Assembly (NCBI RefSeq): GCF_000004825.1
Contig: NW_008805070.1
Span: 1,302,001-1,366,000, forward strand
Reading direction: 5' to 3'
Length of the DNA stretch: 64,000 nucleotides
Origin: Heterostelium album PN500
Lineage: Eukaryota; Evosea; Eumycetozoa; Acytosteliales; Acytosteliaceae
Shown: positions 1 to 10,864 of the stretch, in pieces
Layout: every line of letters starts with the position of its first letter
Numbering within the stretch: the first letter of the stretch is position 1
Made by a program: the position numbers and the translations under genes
The notes under the pieces: generated by a model
Told to the model about the DNA's origin: nothing
The model's input: the letters and a program-made list of their open reading frames with translations, nothing else
Databases searched by the model: none

Positions 1-2
1 AA

Positions 3-146
3 ACAAGACTTCGGTCGAAACAACTCAAACATTCAAACATATCAATCAAAATGGCTGAAGAAGCTAGACGACTTCAAACTCATCTGGAACCACCAAACCT
101 GGAACTTCCCAACGCCATCACACCTCATCAGCAAATAAACAAATAA
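3..146 (+). CDS. 3' end of an unidentified gene (partial)
   Basis: A frame open from the left window edge reads 47 codons to a TAA at 144-146, after which the DNA turns into AT-rich sequence with a long A run. The encoded tail is polar (Lys, Gln, Asn, Glu rich). Base composition up to the stop is visibly less AT-rich than what follows, which suggests coding sequence. The stretch is too short to assign to a family. It could equally be a chance open frame or a 3' UTR. Confidence 0.35.
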   Translation, partial: TRLRSKQLKHSNISIKMAEEARRLQTHLEPPNLELPNAITPHQQINK

Positions 147-190
147 AAATAAAATCCATTTGAGTATTCTTCAAGATATGAGAATACTTT

Positions 191-216
191 AAAAAAAAAA
201 AAAAAAAAAAAAAAAA
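191..216. repeat. Poly-A tract
   Basis: A run of about 26 A lies shortly after the stop of the partial gene at the left edge. Such homopolymer runs are common in dictyostelid intergenic DNA and are probably simple slippage products. Confidence 0.8.
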
Positions 217-337
217 GGTATGGCATAAGGTATCTGGTCAATCCTTATGCCGATAAGCATACATACGTCAGTGGTATATACCTCCTTTCATTACAGCTGT
301 TTCCAATTTTTAAAGTTTAGAGTTTTCCATTAAAGTT

Positions 338-568
338 TTAATACATCAAGAAATACTTCCCATATTCAACCATGAACTGATCATGTTCAATCTTAGAATG
401 GTAGTACTCACTATATGTGACAAATTCATAGAAATGGCCACCTTCTGGTACAACAAACTCATCAACATAAACAACTAAGAGTGGGCACTCATATACCAAC
501 AGAATATCAAACAAATCATCGACAACTTCAACAAAGACTGGTATACGCAACAGTAAACTTATCACCAC
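338..568 (-). pseudogene. Possible terminal exon or remnant, family unknown
   Basis: A 76-codon minus-strand open frame ends in TAA. No ATG lies at its head, but a splice-acceptor-like sequence (AAATTAG) sits just before it, so it reads more like a last exon than a complete gene. The product is rich in Val, Tyr, Glu and Asp and does not match a family I recognise. It lies 3' of the FNIP-like fragment on the same strand and could belong to the same broken gene, but no convincing splice joins them. Confidence 0.25.
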
Positions 569-862
569 TAATTTACCTGATTACCTAGAACATCACATTA
601 CAGCTTAAAACTTACAGCTCTTTCTATTACCTTTATTTTTATTATTATCAATTTAAATGACAGCACCAGGCAGTGGTACTGCTACACGTAATCGAACAGC
701 TTTCTGCCACCCCTACTCTCTCCGATTGTTTTGGTCATCCAATAAGAGATCGAACGTAGTGGTAAAACATAGAACAGATACCATATTCCCGCCTTTAAAT
801 CTCATCTTATATATTGTACAAAAAGAGATTGTAATGTCGATGGAAGCCATTCGAACTCCTTG

Positions 863-1180
863 CTAAGTCGAAACTTTTCGAGTGTCTCTGGTAATCCTTT
901 GAAATCGATCTTTTATAGTGATGGCTCTGGAGTACTCTCTATGACCAATGACCTCAGAGTAGACGGTAGCAAAGAAGCTTCCAGTGGACGATTCAACAAC
1001 TCTATCGATATGTAGTATTTTTACTACTTTTATATGCTTTATATTGGTTGGAAGTCTATTGAATTCGAATAAAAATTGATCACCAATGTGAAGTGTATTG
1101 ACATTGGAGTTGGTCAATGAATTTAGAAATTCATTGGTTAAAGCTCTATTCCAATATCTCAATCTTGTAAATATTGAATG
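863..1180 (-). pseudogene. FNIP/F-box family fragment
   Basis: This minus-strand frame of about 100 codons lacks an initiating ATG. Its first half has the rhythm of dictyostelid FNIP-repeat proteins: a Ser-Asn-Val-Asn-Thr-Leu run followed by LPTNIKHI. The same motif type occurs in the intact FNIP gene of this window (43405-44651). There is no F-box exon upstream: the DNA to 1486 is AT-rich and closed in this frame. I read it as a relic of an FNIP-type gene, or the last exon of one whose 5' part has been lost. An intact but unrecognised gene joined to 338-568 remains possible. Confidence 0.4.
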
Positions 1181-1486
1181 AGTTAGTTACTATTTTTTTT
1201 TATCAGATTTTTATAAAATAATAGTAAAAATAACTACACATAAACTACACAAAGCAATTTCTGATCAGTAAATATCGATTTAATAAATAAGATTATGAAT
1301 GTAATATATTCTAATGAAAAAAAATAAGTTAGTTGTTTGGTGATTCATCAAAGCCCCACATTGCAAAAACCACACATGAAACCAAAACAATCAATAAATT
1401 AATTCTTGGAAGGTGATTTGTTTATTTTTAATTTATAAAGAGATAATTTGATCAAAGCTTTATAAAAATAAAATAAAAAAATAGTT
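1181..1486. other. Intergenic, promoter side of rhomboid gene
   Basis: AT-rich DNA with short T and A runs and no supportable open frame. It must hold the promoter of the rhomboid gene that starts at 1487. No specific element was recognised. Confidence 0.6.
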
Positions 1487-2853
1487 ATGTCTATTGTGGA
1501 GAAAACAAAACATTGGTTAGCATCGATACCTCTATCAACTAGATTCTACTTTCTGCTGTGTATGTTGGTGTTTGCTTTGACATCGACTGGCCGTATCTAT
1601 CTCAATACACTATGTAGCTCACCAACCAATATATTAGATCTAAACTTTAGTAAATGTATGTCTATTCTTAAAGTTTCAAAGGCGATTGCGCGTTTGTCGG
1701 AAGTTAACTGACCAATCTAATGAATGATCATTGTAGTTTATACTTTAGTGGCGAGTGCTTTCACTCACTCTGGTATACTTCATATACTATTTAATATGTC
1801 TAGTTTTATTCAATTGAAATCACTAGAGAGTACCAAGTTTGGAACGCTTTTACACTTTTACCTGATACTTTTATTCAGTGTACTGGTTTCTCTCATGTCA
1901 TTTGCCATTGCATTCCTCATATCGTATCCACCACTAAACTACATGAATTCACTCTACACTTGTTCAGTTGGTTTATCGGGTGTCATTTTTGCTCTACTCG
2001 AAATACAATGCTATGGAAGTATTCATAGTACAAAGTAAGTCTACTACTACTACTATAAACAAAACGAAATACAACAAATTCTCACAACATATATATTATT
2101 ATAATAACTTTTAGTTTATTCGCACAAATACAAATACCATTAAAACTATATCCATGGGCAGCATTGTTACTTGCTCAATTCCTAATGCCAAATGTTTCAT
2201 TCATTGGTCATCTTAGTGGTATCATCATTGGTTTCTTGTGTAAGTATTACTTTGCTTTTTTTTTTAACAATTTATCAATTGTTGTTCTAACTTTTTTTAA
2301 AACCGAATCGATTACTTTTAAAGATGCTATTGGATTACTTGATGCTTTGATACCATCAAATGCAACGCTAATAAAGATAGAGCTATCGGATGCTATGAGT
2401 CAAATTACATCTATCAGTGGATATATCACCAATTTAAACTATGGATCTACGTCATCTCTATACAACACATCGTCATCAAATTCAACATCTGCCTCTAGTT
2501 GGTATAATAGATTCGTATCGAATATCAGTAGCGGTAGAAACGCTACTGGAAGTAGTAATGGTAGTGGAAACAACAACAACAACAACAACAATTTCGCAGG
2601 ACCAGGTAGAATGCTTGGTCAATCAACAACAACAACAACAACCAGCAATACACCTAAAACACTACCATACTCACCATCAATAGACATGTCAGTCGAAAGG
2701 CAAACAAACAATAACCAACAACATATGTTTAACATGATTAATCCAACAATGTCACTATCGTCAACATCATCATCATCATCATCATCCTCTTCACCAACCA
2801 TAGCAATACTACCTACTAACAATGACAATAACAAATCCAATATTGATAAATAA
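1487..2853 (+). CDS. Rhomboid-family intramembrane serine protease
   Basis: Four exons (1487-1649, 1737-2034, 2115-2239, 2324-2853) join in frame to give about 371 residues. Rhomboids cleave transmembrane helices within the bilayer. All core motifs are visible: HILFN with Asn74, GLSG with the nucleophile Ser135, and GHLSG with the catalytic His186, within about six hydrophobic segments. After the last histidine, splicing gives GFLYAIGLLD, which resembles the GLMYTQGPL stretch of the RHBDL4/RHBDD1 group and supports the third intron. The C-terminal 150 residues are a cytosolic-looking tail rich in Ser, Thr and Asn with no ubiquitin-binding motif I can see. An active protease is likely; the substrate is unknown. 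Confidence 0.85.
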
Positions 2854-3045
2854 AATTACTACAACTAAATTCTGTATCTCTATTTTTTGTTTTTTTTTTA
2901 GATGTTATTTATTATTATATTATTATTTAATTATTGTAATGGTACTTCTTCAACTGAAACATGTGTTCTAACCTATTTTTATTAAATGATTGTTATAAAT
3001 ATATATAAATATGTAATGTTAGTGTGTTTAGTTTAACCGATTTAA

Positions 3046-3375
3046 TCAATTCAATATATTTATAATTACTCTATGAATCATTCCTCTGATTTGTGGATTA
3101 TTCTTTTGTACAATAGATTTATAACGCTTATCCAAACCAAGTGCAGCGAGAGTACCTCTAACAGCAGGGTTACCATTGACAGGACTCTTGTGTAATGTAA
3201 TCTTTACGAGACCAGCTGGCACTGCTGGTAGTTGCTCTACGAATGTATCTGGGAGTGCCTCTACGACATACTCTGGATATTGCTTCAACAAACCATGTGG
3301 AATATGTCTGAATGTCTTCTTTCTCAATAACTTTTGAAATGATGCTCCAATTGCTTTACCTGTTGCTACTGACAT
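3046..3375 (-). CDS. Mitochondrial ribosomal protein L30 (uL30m)
   Basis: This single-exon gene encodes 109 residues. The central and C-terminal part carries the uL30 signature: VKITLHKSP, then a GTLAALGLDKRYKSIV stretch and a NPQIRGMIHRV ending. These match the bacterial-type L30 pattern in which Lys-rich loops contact 23S rRNA. The basic N-terminal 45 residues are not part of the fold and probably serve as the mitochondrial import region. The bacterial protein is about 60 residues, so the extension fits an organellar member. It is transcribed in the same direction as eS17 upstream, separated by 420 bp. Confidence 0.85.
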   Translation of the reverse strand: MSVATGKAIGASFQKLLRKKTFRHIPHGLLKQYPEYVVEALPDTFVEQLPAVPAGLVKITLHKSPVNGNPAVRGTLAALGLDKRYKSIVQKNNPQIRGMIHRVIINILN

Positions 3376-3797
3376 CTTTTAAATGTATAAATAATGATAT
3401 AAATTTTTTGATCAATCGAAACTAATCATTAATCAATTACGTGAAATTTTTTTGGGAATGAAAAAAAAAAAATGACAATCAAACAAATTTAAAACAGGTT
3501 GCAGACAATGATCATAATATACGCGTGTTGAGAAGGGTATAAATACAATATTTGAATGATAAATCACAAATATATATTTATGTTTGTTTATTGTTATTTT
3601 TGAATTAGAATCAATTTTATTTTATTCAATTTTTTTTTATGTTAACTTAGTTGATCATAAAAAAAAAAAAACAAGAATAGAATTAACAATCAATAGTAGT
3701 AGTTTAAATTGTTTTTGAATGACATTTATTTAGATAGATCGTGACTTATTAAAAACAAGCAACTTTATTTATTTGTAAAAAGGATGATCAAGACAAT
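3376..3797. other. Intergenic between eS17 and mL30
   Basis: AT-rich spacer holding the 3' flank of eS17 and the promoter of the mL30 gene, with A and T runs near 3460 and 3660. No gene or defined element was seen. Confidence 0.6.
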
Positions 3798-4505
3798 TTA
3801 TTTGTTGGATCTCTTCTTAACGTTGCTGTGGTGCTTCTTGTTGCTGTGAGTGTTGGAGTGGTCAACAACAATTTCTATAAATAATAGTAGGAGTAGTAAT
3901 CAATATGTTAGTTGTTGTTTGAATGAAAATGATAATATGATACATACGGGTCATGGAAGAGAAGTTACCAAGAGTAGACTTGAGCATCTCATGGACATCT
4001 TCGTCGATATGGATCTTCTCAGTCTTGATGGCAGAGGTAGATGGGACGTAGTTGTCACGTCTCTCTCTCTCTTCTTCTTGCAATTTGTAGGAGATACCAC
4101 GAACTGGACCTCTCTCGATACGTCTCATCAAGTGAGTGACGAAACCAGCGATCTTGTTTCTCAATCTCTTTGATGGAATTTGAGCAACCTCATCACAGGT
4201 ACGCTTGTTGGTGTCGAAATCATTGGTAAGTCTTGGGTAGTACTTTTCAATGAGGATCTTTGAGGCTCTCTTTACGGTCTTGGTTCTAACACGTCCCTAT
4301 TATTTGAACTATGTTAGAATTTGAAACACTGACTAATAAATACTACATTCTTCTACTCTTTTTCGCAAAACATAGATTCTTTCATCACATCATCAATCCT
4401 ATCCTATCAATCTTTTATCCTCTATATTCTATTTCCTTTCATCTTTAATCTGCTAAACTATATGTAATGCTTAAGAGTAGAAGATGTATCATAGATACAC
4501 ACCAT
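3798..4505 (-). CDS. rps17: 40S ribosomal protein S17 (eS17)
   Basis: Three exons join in frame to about 142 residues. Exon 1 (4505-4503) is only the ATG. Exon 2 (4296-3948) begins GRVRTKT and contains [19 protein letters not shown] and [13 protein letters not shown], the diagnostic eS17 core. Exon 3 (3874-3798) gives a basic, Asn/His/Lys-rich tail. The ATG assignment rests on a GTGTGT donor immediately after ATG and on the universally conserved MGRVRTKT start of the family. The C-terminal tail differs from animal eS17, which ends with a short hydrophobic stretch. eS17 is a structural protein of the small subunit, near the beak. Confidence 0.93.
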
Positions 4506-5129
4506 TTTGATCTATATATCTGTCAAGCGAAAGGAAGTCAAAATTCTCTAGAGCAATCCTTTATCCAACAGTAGGTGTGTGCGCACTCCCACACCTTGTC
4601 GTCAAATTTTCAAATTTTATTAAAAAAAACAAAATTTTCAAAATTAATAGAACTTCCGATTGTTTTTATGCAGAAAAAAATTAGAGGCTCAGCAAGACTT
4701 TAATTTTGCGAATCGATTCAGCAGAGAGCTGTTTGTATGAATAATCATAAGAAACACGTTAGTTAATTGATTATGTATAATCAATCTTTTATTCAAATTA
4801 TAAAGATAAGATAATAAATAGTTTTTTTTATAAATATTACAATACATTAAATTTTATTTAATTTTGTTTATAAAAATAATAATAAGATCTCTTTCTTTTT
4901 CTTGAAATAGATTTTAATAAGTTTGATGGTTTGGTTGATTTTGTCGACATCGATTTATATAACATGTTGTTGTAAAAGATTTTTGAATCTTGTTTTTTTT
5001 TTTCTCTTTTTTTCTTTTTTTCTTTTTTTTGTTAAAGGTTTTTTTGTTTTGTTTTGTTAAAGATTAGTTATGATTAATTATATAAACTTTAAAGATATAT
5101 ATAGTAGTAATAATTAATTAATTAATTAG
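4506..5129. other. Intergenic upstream of eS17, 3' of the MFS gene
   Basis: It holds the eS17 promoter. A GC-richer patch at about 4565-4605 can form a short hairpin (AGGTGTG opposite CACACCT). The rest is AT-rich with T runs near 4990-5040. No gene was seen. Confidence 0.5.
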
Positions 5130-6795
5130 TTAGTTAGTTTCAATGGTTGCAGATTCATTGTTGAATTCAGTCATTTTAGTATCCTTGTGGTGAACGGATT
5201 CTTCGTCTTTACGTTTTTGTTCTGGTTTGTGAACCTCGAGTGGATAGATCAACACTGTTGCCAATAGGAAGTAGATGGCTGCAATACCAAACACTATACT
5301 ATAGCAATCACGGTAGTAGGCATCCAAACTTGTGTAGTTGTAATCGGTTTGTCTGATTCTAAAGATTGCGCTGACAACTGGTGGAGCGATGACCGATGGC
5401 AAATTGAAGGCGATGTGCCATACACCCATGTCCTTTCCGATGTGTTTCTGTGGGAGTACACGAAGTGCCAGTGCCCAATCTACACATTGATAGAAGCCGT
5501 AACCAACACCAAACAGGGCGACCAACACCAACATACCGGCCCACGATGGGTGGTGAGTGATCAAAATGTAGAGTGAGATGGCTACGGACTGAATGAGTGC
5601 GGCGACATACACCATCTTCTTGGTATCAAAGTAGTCAGCGAGATAACCACCGGCAATCGATGATGGAATCGAGAAGACAATCATGACACTGTACACCAGC
5701 GAGTAGTCCATGGTGTTGGCCCTACCGAGAATGTTGAGAACGAAATAGTAGAGGTATCCAACGATTGTCGATACACCCATACAGTTGAAGAAACGTGCCA
5801 ACAATACCCAGTAGAAATTGTAGTAGGTCTTGACTGGCAAGTGGAGTGATTTGAAGAATCCCATGACGGTACCCTTGAACTCGAAGCTGTCTTGAGTGTC
5901 CTCCCAGAGGAAGACGACGGCGATGATCGAACTGAATGCAAAGATACCACAGATAATACCGTTGACAGTTACAAACTGTGTGTTCTCTGGGTGAGCAGCG
6001 TAGTCGTTGAGTGCTCTACCACTAATCAAAACACCGACAAGTGAACCGAGTGACCAGGTGACACCTAACCAACCAGAGGCAATACCAACCTTCTCTGGTG
6101 GTACGATATCTGGAATGATACCAGAGAATGCACCAGCTGCCATACCCTGTCCAAAGTTGTATGCAATATTATATCCTATATATGATGCTACAGAGTATGA
6201 TTGATCTTTGAATGGTGCCATTGCCATCAAGAAAACAATCATAATAATAGAACCAACCTATTCAATAATAATAATAATAATAATCATCAAATGGTTAGTT
6301 ATGTAAAATATTCTAGTTGTTGTTGTTGATATTGTTGTTGCTGTTGTTTTGGACTTACAAGAATGAATGGACGTCTTCTTCCAAAACGAGTTTTCAATAC
6401 ATCACTTAGGTATCCAACGAGTACCAACATAATAAGATTTAAAAGGGTACCAGCAATTGGGATGATACCAGAGTAAAATTCTTTATCTTTTGCACCTACG
6501 AGTGCAAAAATTTGGAATGGCCAAATCGAACCTGTAATCGCACTAGTAATAACACTGTTACCAAAGAACCAACTGTGGTGTTGTGAAAAATACAAAATGG
6601 TTAAGATAATGCAATAGCTACTATACAACTATTCTATATTGATATTTACGCAGAGATCTTAAAGTAAAAAAATGAATCTATCCATACTTGTTTCGATAGC
6701 CAATAGTTCTTTCCTGCCACAGAGCTTGATTCGGAGCTAACTTCAGAGTGTTTCATTTGTGAATGATCACTAAGTGTAGATTCTGGAGTTTCCAT
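5130..6795 (-). CDS. MFS sugar (sucrose/SLC45-like) transporter
   Basis: Three exons (6795-6688, 6628-6359, 6257-5130), all phase 0, give about 501 residues with roughly 12 membrane segments. The cytosolic loop after the third or fourth helix has RFGRRRPFIL, the glycoside-proton symporter signature shared by plant SUT/SUC and animal SLC45 carriers. A similar Gly-rich helix containing SGIIPDIVPPEKVGIASG follows. The short N-terminus is Ser-rich and hydrophilic, and the C-terminus is charged. Family knowledge suggests H+-coupled uptake of a di- or monosaccharide across plasma or endosomal membrane; the substrate cannot be read from sequence. The 5' flank is the 4 kb gene-free region. Confidence 0.85.
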
Positions 6796-8116
6796 ATATC
6801 TATAAAATAAATATTAGAAATTGAATTTCCAATGTTTTGTTTATTTATTATTATTATCGATTGTCCAATATTTGTGTTTTGGTTCGAAATGGATTTATAT
6901 AATGGAAAAATGTATTTGATTGGGAAAACAACAAAAAATTAAATGGAGAATTGAATATTGAGATATTATTATGAGGTATTTTTATTGTTATTATGATTTT
7001 AGAATAAAAAAATGTTTATCAATACTATTTTTGATTAAATTTTATATTATTATTTTATAATTATAATCCAAAAAACTTAACACAGTAACAAAATACGATA
7101 TTGGATGTTTGATTGATTAAGCAACAATAATTGTGTATTTGGATTTGAAATAAAAAAAGAGGAACTAAAATAAGTTACATAAATAACAAAAATAATAATT
7201 AAATTATCATTTCATTTTTTTTAATGACCCAAATTTGATTGAAGTGGTAGTAGTTGTTTGTACTGATATCAAATTATTTGGATTGTTAACATATCTGATT
7301 GATAGAATAGAAAGGGGTAGTTTCTTTAAAATAAATTGTAAATGGATCATTGAATGGAAGAGACTGGCAATTAGTACAACACTAAACAGTCATATTCTTT
7401 GCAGGTGATATGATATCAATATTAGCATAGTGGTTTATAAAGATATATTTATCTAAATTTTTGATGTGGTTGGCGTTCAATAGATAAGGTACTATATACA
7501 AAACATACATTCAACATCCTAAAAACAAATCCAATATTGATTTTGCAGGAACAAAAAACACTCAATTGAATATTGTGATGATGCTCTTTGACAACAGCAT
7601 CAGTTATGAATCCGATTAAACAACACTATTTTCAAAAATATATTAAACAAACATATATTTATTATCACACCCCACTTTAAACACTGATCATGATACTTAT
7701 TTTTGTTTTTTAGGTGGTGCTAGTGGTTTGTGCGATTTATGTTTTATTGTTTTTGAAATGGTGTGATCAATCAAATGTTTGTTGTAGGAATTGGTGATAA
7801 AAAAAAAAAAAAAAACAAAATAAAGTGATGATATGAGTGTAAAGTTATTTATAATATGGAAATTGTTGGTAATGGATATCTAGATTTAGACACTGAAAGG
7901 ATAAAAAATTGTTTTATATAAATATTATTGATTGAGTAATAGAATGGTAGGGTAAAATACAAAAATAATTGGTATTCCGAAACAAAAAAAGAGAGGAGAT
8001 GATATTTGAAGTGGTTTCGTATAAATTTGAAATCTACTTTAATTCTAAAAACAACAAAATCATTAAAATATAACAATAAAATTAGCTTTAAAAAATTTCA
8101 TATCGCAAGTTGTAAC

Positions 8117-8154
8117 TCACTACTAAAAACCTTTTGAAAAGGTATTGTTAGTGA
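8117..8154. other. Inverted repeat / hairpin
   Basis: An inner near-perfect palindrome (ACCTTTTGAAAAGGT, 8129-8143) is enclosed by outer arms TCACTA (8117-8122) and TAGTGA (8149-8154). The nested pairing is better than expected for short random arms, although AT-rich DNA makes hairpins easily. Its function is unknown. Confidence 0.45.
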
Positions 8155-9873
8155 CGATTGTATGGAGTGTTTATAATATATAATATGGGTGATGAGGTAG
8201 CAATATTAAAAATGGTATTGTTACTATTATTGGATTTTATGCATTTGTTATATAGCATTTTTTTTTCTTTAAAAGATTTAGTCATTGTTGATTGTGGGTT
8301 GAATTTGGTGATTATTAATATGATAGATGAGCGTGTTCAATAAATCCATAAAATCCATTTCTAGTTGGCAATGATATCAATCTTTGATTTCCTATGAATA
8401 TACTTACAGTAAAATAAATAGTACAAGTTTGCAAGATTAAATAGGTATTACAGTCGAGGTATAATATTATATACAGTGGTAGTTCCGGATATGAAAGTTG
8501 TGTTTGAATATTGTAAAAAAAAAGATAAAAAAATCAGGTAAATTTAAATTATTATTGATTAATAATTTGTTAAAAATAAATATAAACAGGATTGTTTTAA
8601 AAATAAATATTTAAAGGGACTTGTGAATAAATATTGTTTGATTAAAGACACTGTGTGATAAAAAAAACTGAAATATATGGTAAGTAAATCGGTTGATTAA
8701 TTATTTGCAATGATACAAGAATAGAAAAGAGATAATTATGTGGGTTGGATTTGTTTTGTTGTGAATGTATTGTATTTATGTATGAATGAAGAGCAATTCA
8801 GGTGCCTATAAAAGAAATTAAGAGTTGGAGGTCTCTCTCTTGAAAAATAAAATTTAAATAAAATAAATGTTGTTAATAGTTTAAAATTGTTAATATTTTA
8901 TATAGATTTGAATCACAATACAAGTAGGTTGATAGGTGACATAAATAAAAAGAATACCTCATCTGTCAATTTGTATATCAGTATATTGTGTAACTTTACA
9001 ACCTAGGCAATACATCTCAACTCAAAACACAATCACCACACGCTAACACTCTAAACATTTAGACACATCAGACAAGCACTATTAGCAATCAAATAGAAAA
9101 AGGTAAAGGAAATGAGTCCTCTGCACACACATTCCACATTGTTATGCCAAATCTCAATTATCACATTGAGGTGTTATTGTTAGGAGTTGTTTCCAATTAT
9201 TGTTTGTTTGGTTGAGTGTTTTACAAAAGCGATCTCAAACTTTGAAGGTGCCTTTGTTTAGTGTCACCTGATCAAATAATAAAGGCTGCAGGTGTTTAAA
9301 ATCAATTGATACAAACACATTTAATAAATGCACACGCAATACACACACCGCCAGTTTTAAAAATAACCACAGCTTTTTCAAGATTGAAATCATTTTTCAT
9401 TATTTTATAGGTGAGATTTAAATGTGTGTGTTAATGTCTTTTTGTGTGAATTTTTATTTTTATTATTCACAGAGGTCCAATAAAGCATCATTAACTTCAA
9501 AAACAACATCATCAACTCTTTGAAAATATTAATTTTTTACAAAAAAAGTAAATGTGGTGGTGTTTGTTTATAATAATTTAATTTGAATGTTTGATTTAAA
9601 GGAATTCAGATCATAAATAATAGTAAATTATTCTCTGTTGATAATCAACTTGATCAAATATTAACACAATGACAAAAGGATACACAATCCACTGCCTTAT
9701 CTCTAAACACAAACACACCCATTAAGTCCTACTAATAATAGAATATATATAGAGATATAAATGTTGCAACATTCTTTCTTTCTTCTTTTCTTTTTGTTTT
9801 GCAACAACAAATATAATAATCAATTTGGAATTCGATTTAAAAAATGAGATTGCAGAGACTCTGATTTTGTTAA

Positions 9874-9937
9874 ATGTCAACCACTCAGAGTGGTGGTATA
9901 ACACTGTTTTTTTTTTGTGTTGGAAGTTGGTTGACAT
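9874..9937. other. 64-nt hairpin with 10-bp closing stem
   Basis: The arms ATGTCAACCA (9874-9883) and TGGTTGACAT (9928-9937) are exact reverse complements. Inside them AACAC pairs with GTGTT around a T run, and CCACTCAGAGTGG can form a side hairpin. The size and shape resemble a small structured RNA or precursor hairpin. No promoter element was identified. Confidence 0.45.
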
Positions 9938-10864
9938 GGCTAAAACAATAGATAAGGTGTAAGGTGAATATTTGTGTGAAATGTGGAGTGGTAGTAGTGA
10001 TGATGGTGAATGATGATGTTGATCATCATTGTCATGGTTTGTATAACCGAAATGAAGTTGGTTGGTTGATTGTAGTTCTACATAGAGAAAAAGCAAATAA
10101 AAACAAAACAAATGATTAATCTTTGAAAAGATAATTCTACTTATCTTTTTGAATTGTCAATCTCCACACTTTGGTACACTTCCATAAAAACACCATGTGT
10201 GATTGTTTCCATCATAGTAATTCTAAAAGTAGCTATAATATTCATTGTTGGAATAGAATAATTCAAAAAGTTAAACACACACACAGAGTTATTAATCTCT
10301 TTGAAATAGTGTGTGTTTTTAATATCTTTTATCTGTTTACTAAAGGCACTGTTTTTAACAATCAAAAACTCTTTAAGTTTTTTAAAGCTTGGGTGTAATT
10401 AACTTAACGACTTTTTTTAAAAATTTAAAAAAAGGTTTAAAATCCAAAGGTAAAAGACAATCTTACCAAAAGATAGTTTACCATCGGACAAAATTAGTCT
10501 ATCTTAATTTTCATTGAACTTATTTGATTGACTTTAACATTTAATACTATCTTAAGAATTCAATTAATAAATCAATAAACAAAAACATATTTAAAATAAA
10601 AGAAGAACTTTAAAGTGAAGTTTATATTATTTTGGTTTTTTTTCAAATTGGATTGTTTGTTTTAATAGTTTCTACAAATGGTATTGAGTTGTTTGTTGTG
10701 GTAATAGGAGGAGGAGTGAATGTTGTTGTTGTTATAGATAGATAGATAGATAAAGTTACTAATAATATATTATTGGATTGTTGTTGTTTCTTTTTTTTTT
10801 GTTATTTTCTTTTTTTTTAGTTTGTTTTTTAAAATAACTTAATTATTATTACTATTATTATTAT

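Larger units (their letters stand above)
6796..10864. other. 4 kb gene-free region
   Basis: No convincing gene was found on either strand. Open frames at 7849-8076, 9722-10111 and 10141-10398 have low-complexity or overlapping frames and no family match. Composition is uneven: several less AT-rich islands (about 7240-7640, 8100-8480, 8930-9330, 9860-10040, 10150-10330) alternate with A/T runs. Structured pieces include hairpins at 8117-8154 and 9874-9937. It separates the 5' end of the MFS gene from the 3' end of pkgB, so it may be an extended promoter or carry non-coding RNA genes. Confidence 0.5.

Noticed and set aside
9722-10111. 129-codon minus-strand frame in the gene-free region
   Set aside because: It is low in complexity, has no family pattern and no good flanking splice or start context, and it covers the hairpin.
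10141-10398. Overlapping open frames on both strands
   Set aside because: Both are short and overlap each other, and neither has a recognisable motif. A short exon cannot be excluded, but I would not call a gene.
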